Made by a program: the position numbers and the translations under genes. 64,000 nt of DNA from Saprospiraceae bacterium (GTDB taxonomy: Bacteria > Bacteroidota > Bacteroidia > Chitinophagales > Saprospiraceae). The notes under the pieces were generated by a model. It was not told the origin of the DNA and searched no databases. It worked only from the letters and a program-made list of their open reading frames with translations. The DNA is taken from assembly GCA_016711125.1 (NCBI GenBank), contig JADJTQ010000009.1:222001-286000 (forward strand). Reading direction: 5' to 3'. Positions 58,198 through 64,000 of the stretch are shown here, in pieces; the first letter of the stretch is position 1; every line of letters starts with the position of its first letter.

Positions 58198-59319
58198 GTG
58201 AAAATTCTGATTATCCCCGACAGTTTTAAAGGATCCGCTACAAACGTTGAAGTGGCAAACAGTATCTCTCAGGGCGTTCTGAAAATAATTCCGGCAGCCC
58301 AGTGCCAGCTTATGCCTTTGGCTGATGGTGGTGAAGGCAGTCTTGAAACAATTCGACAATCGATCGGCGGTCAGTTGATGTTTGTCAAATCAGTCCAGGA
58401 TCCTCTCGGCCGGCTTGTTGAGGGTTCATACCTCCAAATCAATGATACCTCCTTTGTTGAGTTGGCGCAAGTATCCGGATTGCAACTTTTGTCTCAGACA
58501 GAAAGATCAGTAGGAAAGACATCTACCCTGGGGACAGGTACAGTCATTGCAGTTGCAGCCCAGACATCCGGAGAGATCGTTTTATGCATTGGCGGTAGTG
58601 CAACCAATGATGCTGGATGTGGCATAGCACATGCGTTGGGATACCGGTTTAAAGATGAAAAGGGACATGAATTTTTGCCGGTTGGAGATACCTTGATCAA
58701 TATTGTAGAAATCGTAGCTCCTGAACGGTTGTCCATTAGAATGCGGGTTTTGTGCGATGTTAAAAATCCTTTTTACCGGCCCTCAAGGAGCCACTTTTAT
58801 TTATGGGCCACAAAAGGAGCGTCCACAAAAGATTTGGAAAGGATTGAAAAAGGCATGCTTCATTTTAAAGCTTTGGTAAAAAAATGGAAATCCACCGATC
58901 TTGACGAAATACCGGGAGCCGGAGCAGCAGGTGGTGTTGGCGGTGGCATGGTGGCTTTTTTTAATGCCACCCTTGAAAGTGGGATTCACTATTTTATAAA
59001 CAAACTTCAGATTGAAAATGCTATCCGGGATTGTGATCTGGTTTTTACCGGAGAAGGTCGCATTGATTACCAAACTAAACATGGAAAATTGATTTCGGGC
59101 ATCACTACATTGGCTCAAAAACATCGAAAACCGGTAATTGCACTATGTGGGGCTTTAAATCTATCGACCGAAGAAATATTTTCATTAGGTCTGACAGCCG
59201 CATTTTCGATACTTTCGCAAATATCTACGGAAGAAGATGCATATAGGAATGCTCCCAGACTAATAAGCGAAACTACCTCGCAGATTATCCGCGTCATAAA
59301 TTGGGCAGATTATGGATGA
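58198..59319 (+). CDS. glxK: Glycerate kinase, GckA/GlxK family
   Basis: 373 residues starting at a GTG (MKILIIPDSFKGS). The N-terminal DSFKGS, MPLADGGEGSLE, CIGGSATNDAGCGIAHALG and DLVFTGEGRIDYQTKHGKL motifs define the type-I glycerate 2-kinase family, which makes 2-phosphoglycerate from D-glycerate. PGAGAAGGVGGGMVAF is the glycine-rich loop. A GTG start is expected because the ribosome-binding region overlaps the divergent BASS transporter's promoter. The last codons overlap the helicase gene start by 8 bp. Link to a glyoxylate or hydroxypyruvate route is inferred. Confidence 0.93.
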   Translation: MKILIIPDSFKGSATNVEVANSISQGVLKIIPAAQCQLMPLADGGEGSLETIRQSIGGQLMFVKSVQDPLGRLVEGSYLQINDTSFVELAQVSGLQLLSQTERSVGKTSTLGTGTVIAVAAQTSGEIVLCIGGSATNDAGCGIAHALGYRFKDEKGHEFLPVGDTLINIVEIVAPERLSIRMRVLCDVKNPFYRPSRSHFYLWATKGASTKDLERIEKGMLHFKALVKKWKSTDLDEIPGAGAAGGVGGGMVAFFNATLESGIHYFINKLQIENAIRDCDLVFTGEGRIDYQTKHGKLISGITTLAQKHRKPVIALCGALNLSTEEIFSLGLTAAFSILSQISTEEDAYRNAPRLISETTSQIIRVINWADYG

Positions 59320-62300
59320 AAAAATGACTGGAGATCTTTTTATTAAATCTCTTGCTCAGATCATTCGTAAAGATCTGCCATTGAGTCAAAAAATTCAGGC
59401 TGAAGTAGAGTTGCTCATCAGTGTCTGCAAAATAGGCGTGCAAAATACCGGCATTCAGTTTCACACGGTCTTTAGCATCATTGCTTATGCGGGGCATCAA
59501 TATAATCTTCCAGGGCGGCTCCTGTACAACATCTATCGTTTTCGGCGGTTGGCAACTTCCATTTTGTCGCGAACCGATACCGAAGAAAATTTAGAGTCAA
59601 CTTATCTTTTAGGTCTTAAAGTGCTCAGTGATCTGATCCGGATCATTTACCAGGTGGTACCCACACCCGAAATTCTGCAACAAATTCCGCCGGATAAAAT
59701 ATACCTGCACCGTGAAGATAAAGTTGTTCAATTCAGAAGGTATCAACGAGTTTTAGCCATTCAGAAAGAGGAACAAACAGAGGTATTGATTGCTATTGAT
59801 CAGGCTCATCCCGAATCGAAAATAAAAGTGCGCTACAATCTCCCAGATCGCAATGAATTATTCAATGATTCACTGGATATGTTGGGCACTATTTTAAAGT
59901 TTCCAGTTGAACTAAATCTGATCGATACGGAGGTTGATGAAGATGGTTACTATCTCCCGAGGGCGATTATTATTGAACCTGATTTTTTGATTGACATTAC
60001 TGCCGTTGCCGACTGCTTTAAGAACTCGGGGATTAGCGAATCCGGATATTTTACCCGCCGCTTTTTACCGATGTCATCCAGTAAAAGTCTGATGTTGGGT
60101 AATATTGCCAATTTTTTTCTTGACGAACTTATGGCCAATCCGGATCTGTCTTTTAAAGAATTGATCAACCGGGTATTTCAAATTAATCCAATCGCTTTTT
60201 CACTGTTTGATGATATTACTTCAAGAGAGATTGTACAAAAAGCTCAACGCCATTATATGAGCCTTAAGATGGTCATTAGTCAGAGCTTTAAAAAGCAAGG
60301 CATTCTGGTCAAAGATTGTTTTCTGGAACCTACCTTCTATTCGGAACAATATGGGTTACAAGGTCGATTGGATGTGCTTTACGACAATCCGGAGGTAGAT
60401 GATGATGCCGCCATTGTCGAATTAAAATCGGGAATGCCATATCGCCCCAATGTATATGGATTGAGCCATGATCACTATGTCCAGACACTTTTATATGATT
60501 TATTGATTAAGTCGGCCTCCAGCGATCGGTTGAAACCTACTAACTACATTTTATATAGTGGTAAGGAGACCGATCACTTGCGTTTTGCACCTGCAGTAAG
60601 ATCACAACAATATGAAGCACTAGTGGCTCGGAATCGATTGATCGCGATTGATTTTCAATTGAGCCAAGCTGATCGAACGTTGAATGATCCGGATCGATTT
60701 TTACATTTCATAAGGGAGAAAGCTAAGAATTTGCAGGGATATTCCCTGCGCGACATGAATTTGCTGGTAGAGCGGTTTGGCGACCTCACCCTGTTGGAGA
60801 AAAAGTATTTCATCGCCATGATGGCTATGGTTGCACGCGAATACCGGCTTTCAAAAATCGGAGTGGAGGGCGACAGCCGTAATAATGGACAGGCATCGCT
60901 TTGGTTAAATAACCGTCATGAAAAGGAAGAACAATTTAACATACTCAGCAATTTACAAATACGGGAGAATAGAGCCAGTGAGAATGAGCCAATCATTGTT
61001 TTTTTACGGACCGAGTTCACCAATTCCCTGGCTAATTTCCGAAAGGGAGATTTGACGATATTTTATCCTTCAATCAATAATCAATCTCCTTTATCCAGTC
61101 AATTATTTAAAGGTACGATTATTGAATTGGAGGGATCTACGGTGCAAGTGCGCTTGAGAGCTAAGCAATTTAATGATCATCTGTTTAAGACCTTTGAATA
61201 TTGGAATATGGAGCATGATTCACTGGATAGTGGTTTTAATTTGTTGTTCCGGTCCTTATTTCAATTCACTGCTTTCAACATTCAGGAACGCAAACGATTT
61301 TTAACCTTAAGACCTCCCGCTCCAGCAGTGCAAAATAGCTGGACGACACTCACTGAACTTACCGAAGAACAAAATCGGATCATGCAGAAAATACTGAATG
61401 CCCAGGATTATTTTTTGCTATGGGGGCCACCTGGTACGGGCAAAACCAGTATCATCGTCAAGCATTTATTAAAATATCTTGTGCAGCACAGCAATGAACA
61501 GATTTTATTGCTAGCCTATACTAATCGTGCAGTAGACGAAATGTGTCACGCCTTAGTGGCTGCTGGTCAATCTCATTTTTTAAGGATCGGGTCTCGATAT
61601 TCGACACATCCAAATTATGTAGATAGCCTTTTGGTGAGTAAGACAAAGGAGGTGACTACCCGGCAGCAACTCCGGGATATTATTGATGAGTTTCGCATTG
61701 TTGCTGGTACTATTTCATCTGTTTTAGGAAAGTCAGAATTATTCGAATTAAAACAGTTTGATCGATTGATAATCGATGAAGCCACACAGGTGCTTGAGCC
61801 GATGGTAGCCGGATTGCTGCCATCATTTAAAAAAGTATTATTGATTGGAGATCACCGTCAACTGGCTGCAGTAGTCACTCAACCCGGGAAAGATCGCAAA
61901 GTGCAGGATGAATCTCTACGCGCCATCGGAATAACCGATCTTGGCAATTCATATTTTGAGCGGATATTTTCAAGATGTGAAGAGGAACAATGGACATGGG
62001 CTTACGACAAGCTGAGTTTTCAAGGTAGAATGCATCAGGAAGTTATGCAGTTTCCAAGCGAATTCTTTTATCAGGGAATGTTGAGAATACTGCCGGAGGA
62101 TAAAGTGAATCGTCAGTCAGCTATCTTGCATTTTGATAAAATACCTGCTGATTCATTGTCGCAATATTTAGCAAAAAGACGGGTCTTGTTTTTTGCTGTT
62201 CCGTCGGGTGAATTATTCAATAGTAAGGTCAATGTCGCAGAAGCCAGGATGGTTGGTGATATTTTGGTGAAAATCTTACATCTACATGCTGTTAATCATT

Positions 62301-62677
62301 CTGGTTTAACCCTCGATCAGGTAGGTATTATTACCCCGTACCGGGCCCAGATTGCTCAGATAAAACTGGAATTGCAAGACCAGGGGATCAATTCAGATGG
62401 CCTCACGATTGATACAGTTGAACGGTTTCAGGGTGGCGCAAAGAAAATCATCATTATTTCCCTATGTATCAATTCAAAGAACCAATTGGACAATCTTGTG
62501 AGTTTGTCATCTGATCAGGTTGATCGTAAATTGAATGTCGCTTTGACCCGGGCGCAGGACCAGGTGGTTATGATCGGCGATCCGGAGATACTAACGGACA
62601 ATGCCGTTTACAAAGCATTTATCGAGCGTTATGCAGTTGAGCAATTGACAGTGCAACGAGATCCGGGTCATTTATAA
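59312..62677 (+). CDS. Dna2-like nuclease-helicase (PD-(D/E)XK + SF1B)
   Basis: 1121 residues, unbroken. The N-terminal 300 residues are unrecognised. Residues about 350-380 carry a PD-(D/E)XK nuclease core: LQGRLDVLYD (Asp) then AIVELKSGM (ExK). The C-terminal half is an SF1B helicase of the UPF1/Dna2 branch: Walker A LLWGPPGTGKTSII, LLAYTNRAVDEM, LIIDEATQVLEP (DEAT, motif II), LLIGDHRQLAAVV (motif III), GIITPYRAQIAQI, TVERFQGGAKKIIII, LNVALTRAQDQVVMIGD. Nuclease followed by helicase is the Dna2 arrangement. The four-Cys Fe-S cage of eukaryotic Dna2 is not evident. Overlaps the glycerate kinase by 8 bp. Function probably in end-resection or flap processing, by analogy only. Confidence 0.87.
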   Translation: MDEKMTGDLFIKSLAQIIRKDLPLSQKIQAEVELLISVCKIGVQNTGIQFHTVFSIIAYAGHQYNLPGRLLYNIYRFRRLATSILSRTDTEENLESTYLLGLKVLSDLIRIIYQVVPTPEILQQIPPDKIYLHREDKVVQFRRYQRVLAIQKEEQTEVLIAIDQAHPESKIKVRYNLPDRNELFNDSLDMLGTILKFPVELNLIDTEVDEDGYYLPRAIIIEPDFLIDITAVADCFKNSGISESGYFTRRFLPMSSSKSLMLGNIANFFLDELMANPDLSFKELINRVFQINPIAFSLFDDITSREIVQKAQRHYMSLKMVISQSFKKQGILVKDCFLEPTFYSEQYGLQGRLDVLYDNPEVDDDAAIVELKSGMPYRPNVYGLSHDHYVQTLLYDLLIKSASSDRLKPTNYILYSGKETDHLRFAPAVRSQQYEALVARNRLIAIDFQLSQADRTLNDPDRFLHFIREKAKNLQGYSLRDMNLLVERFGDLTLLEKKYFIAMMAMVAREYRLSKIGVEGDSRNNGQASLWLNNRHEKEEQFNILSNLQIRENRASENEPIIVFLRTEFTNSLANFRKGDLTIFYPSINNQSPLSSQLFKGTIIELEGSTVQVRLRAKQFNDHLFKTFEYWNMEHDSLDSGFNLLFRSLFQFTAFNIQERKRFLTLRPPAPAVQNSWTTLTELTEEQNRIMQKILNAQDYFLLWGPPGTGKTSIIVKHLLKYLVQHSNEQILLLAYTNRAVDEMCHALVAAGQSHFLRIGSRYSTHPNYVDSLLVSKTKEVTTRQQLRDIIDEFRIVAGTISSVLGKSELFELKQFDRLIIDEATQVLEPMVAGLLPSFKKVLLIGDHRQLAAVVTQPGKDRKVQDESLRAIGITDLGNSYFERIFSRCEEEQWTWAYDKLSFQGRMHQEVMQFPSEFFYQGMLRILPEDKVNRQSAILHFDKIPADSLSQYLAKRRVLFFAVPSGELFNSKVNVAEARMVGDILVKILHLHAVNHSGLTLDQVGIITPYRAQIAQIKLELQDQGINSDGLTIDTVERFQGGAKKIIIISLCINSKNQLDNLVSLSSDQVDRKLNVALTRAQDQVVMIGDPEILTDNAVYKAFIERYAVEQLTVQRDPGHL

Positions 62678-62874
62678 GGTTAATTAAATTTTCATCCAGT
62701 TAGGATAGACAACAAAGATGGCTGTAAATCATTTATTGATTTTTGAGGGTCGGCCATCGATCTATTTTACCATAACATCAAAGAAGAAATTTCCTCAGCA
62801 GAGGTTTAGAAGATACCAAGAATTGAAAAAAAACTTGGCGGTTTGGTGACTTTGCTGATAGAGCAATCCTTTAA

Positions 62875-63510
62875 CTATTTTAAACCCACCAATTTATGAG
62901 TTTGCAAACTCAAGCGCCATTGAGGGTTTTGGAGACAAAAGGAGATGGATTTTTGAATATTTTCGGATACGGCAGGACCATCCATCGGCTGAATATAGAA
63001 ATGATCAAATGCCAAATCTGCAAAATCGGCTGGATCGAGACCAGTCTGCGGATAGACTAGTTTAAGCTCATTGCCCTTGAGTTGTTTGAGATGGGCACCG
63101 GCCTTGGGACTTACACAAACCCAATTGATGCCTTCAGGTACTTTGATCGTGCCATTGGTTTCAACCGCAATTGCAAAATTTAGCTGGTGTAATGCTTCGA
63201 TCAGAGCGGCATCCAATTGAAGCAAGGGTTCACCGCCCGTGCAAACAACCATAGGTTCACCACTTTTGGTTTTCGGCCACAAACCCACAATCAGGTCAAT
63301 AAGTTGATCAACAGTATATTTTCCTCCGTTTTCTCCATCGGTCCCAAAGAAATCAGTATCGCAAAATTGGCAAATGGCATGATGACGGTCTTCTTCTCTT
63401 CCTGTCCATAAGTTGCATCCGGCAAAGCGGCAAAATACGGCAGCCCGGCCGGCTTGGCCACCCTCTCCTTGCAGGGTTAGATAGGCTTCTTTGATTGAAT
63501 AAATTTTCAT
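62875..63510 (-). CDS. queE: 7-carboxy-7-deazaguanine synthase
   Basis: 211 residues from the ATG read from 63510 (MKIYSIKEAYLTLQGEG). Radical SAM enzyme for queuosine precursor synthesis. The cluster motif is the long form, RFAGCNLWTGREED then ICQFCDTDFFGTDG, a Cx14Cx2C spacing known from E. coli- and Burkholderia-type QueE. VVCTGGEPLLQLD (GGEP), VETNGTIKVP and VSPKAG follow. It converts CPH4 to CDG with SAM and Mg2+. No queC, queD or queF lies in the window. The gene stands alone between two oppositely oriented units. Complete. Confidence 0.94.
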   Translation of the reverse strand: MKIYSIKEAYLTLQGEGGQAGRAAVFCRFAGCNLWTGREEDRHHAICQFCDTDFFGTDGENGGKYTVDQLIDLIVGLWPKTKSGEPMVVCTGGEPLLQLDAALIEALHQLNFAIAVETNGTIKVPEGINWVCVSPKAGAHLKQLKGNELKLVYPQTGLDPADFADLAFDHFYIQPMDGPAVSENIQKSISFCLQNPQWRLSLQTHKLVGLK

Positions 63511-63666
63511 CGTTCCGATCTGGTTCGGCATTAATGGGCAAAGGTACATCTTGAAATGACAATGATTAGGGGGTAATTTGGTAATTTGCTTGAGGCTAAA
63601 ACAGGGATTCCTAAGCACAAGAGATCAGTAAGCCCGGATTGAAATTCTTTAGACATCTAAGAAAGC

Positions 63667-64000
63667 ATGGACAAACCTTTTAAAACTGCAGTTGATCTGC
63701 AGAAACTGATGTTTTTGGGTGGACTTCGGAATGACATCCCGAAGACTCCATTGAATACAGAACAACTCAGACTGAAGGCCAAAGATCGACTATCTCCCAG
63801 GGCTTTTGATTACCTGGACGGTGGCGCCGGCATGGAGAAAACTATGCTTTCAAACACAAGCGCCTTTGGATGTTGGCAGATAGTTCCGCAGATGTTAAAA
63901 GATGTTTCTCTCAGAGATACATCGGTTGAACTGTTTGGTTCCAAATGGGTAAGTCCATTTTTTCTGTGTCCGATCGGTGTTTTGGAACTTGCCCATCGAC
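63667..64000 (+). CDS. FMN-dependent alpha-hydroxy-acid oxidase (lactate 2-monooxygenase type), N-terminal fragment
   Basis: First 111 codons; the gene runs off the window. RLSPRAFDYLDGGAGMEKTMLSN is the N-terminal YxxGGAGxExTM motif of the family. FGCWQIVPQMLKDVSLRDTSVELFG and SPFFLCPIGVLELAH (API/CPIGVLEL) match lactate 2-monooxygenase and lactate oxidase relatives, the second carrying the FMN-phosphate-binding strand. The catalytic His and Arg lie beyond the window. Oxidises an L-2-hydroxy acid with O2. Separated by 156 bp from queE, divergently transcribed. Confidence 0.88.
   Translation, partial: MDKPFKTAVDLQKLMFLGGLRNDIPKTPLNTEQLRLKAKDRLSPRAFDYLDGGAGMEKTMLSNTSAFGCWQIVPQMLKDVSLRDTSVELFGSKWVSPFFLCPIGVLELAHR

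Overview
The window comes from a Bacteroidota genome, most likely of the Saprospiraceae or a close relative. Supporting signs are the near absence of Shine-Dalgarno sequences, AT-leaning intergenic DNA, NarL-type two-component pairs with TPR kinases, and a set of 'planctomycete-style' secreted proteins (DUF1501, PSD1/DUF1549/DUF1553, PVC-type CxxCH proteins, sulfatase) that recur in this family. I saw no rRNA, tRNA, CRISPR array or insertion sequence. At least 17 genes are interrupted, nearly always where one missing base in a short homopolymer restores the family sequence. This looks like an under-polished long-read assembly rather than mass gene decay, so these loci are annotated as single genes with the break stated.

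Layout. 1-1442: start of an MBL-fold gene, then a degenerate tandem array of about 120-bp units. 1443-6201: DUF1501 plus PSD1 pair. 6448-10463: small membrane protein, cupin, KduD-like dehydrogenase lacking its catalytic Lys, FG-GAP remnant, TRIC channel, metallophosphoesterase. 10524-15372: minus-strand catabolic block (GRP sugar transporter, ribokinase, tartrate-dehydratase-like enolase, SLC13 anion transporter). 15474-17645: divergent flavin oxidase-like protein and MocR/PdxR regulator with a direct-repeat operator. 17682-19763: ECF sigma, coupled small protein, ClpP, GNAT. 19828-23506: cupin, GT2 glycosyltransferase, sulfatase. 24095-33454: TPR plus cyclooxygenase-like haem peroxidase, DUF1569, glycoside hydrolase-like protein, giant SGNH/HEAT/haem lipoprotein. 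33530-37642: DevABC-TolC efflux operon. 37831-40089: PcrA/UvrD helicase.

40364-51718 is the most unusual region, entirely on the minus strand. Reading with transcription it holds an FHA-membrane-trypsin protein, a Ser/Thr kinase, a PP2C phosphatase, a second membrane-anchored kinase, an outer-membrane barrel protein, and an unrecognised protein with an HxD...H...R pattern like Fe(II)/2-oxoglutarate oxygenases. These are followed by a peptide precursor whose C-terminus is twelve uninterrupted W-x-N triplets, a radical SAM/SPASM enzyme of the cyclophane-forming (triceptide, GRRM-like) type, and a NarL-type response regulator with its TPR histidine kinase. Perfect CTAYAGG-N4-CCTRTAG palindromes lie upstream of both the signalling operon and the response-regulator operon, and a half-site lies upstream of the precursor. 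I propose a phosphorylation-controlled RiPP system that makes a poly-cyclophane tryptophan peptide.

51719-64000: another repeat cluster, AhpD-like protein, small secreted and membrane proteins, retropepsin/PDZ protease, DUF937-OmpA protein, BASS transporter, glycerate kinase, Dna2-like nuclease-helicase, QueE, and the start of a lactate-oxidase-type flavoenzyme.
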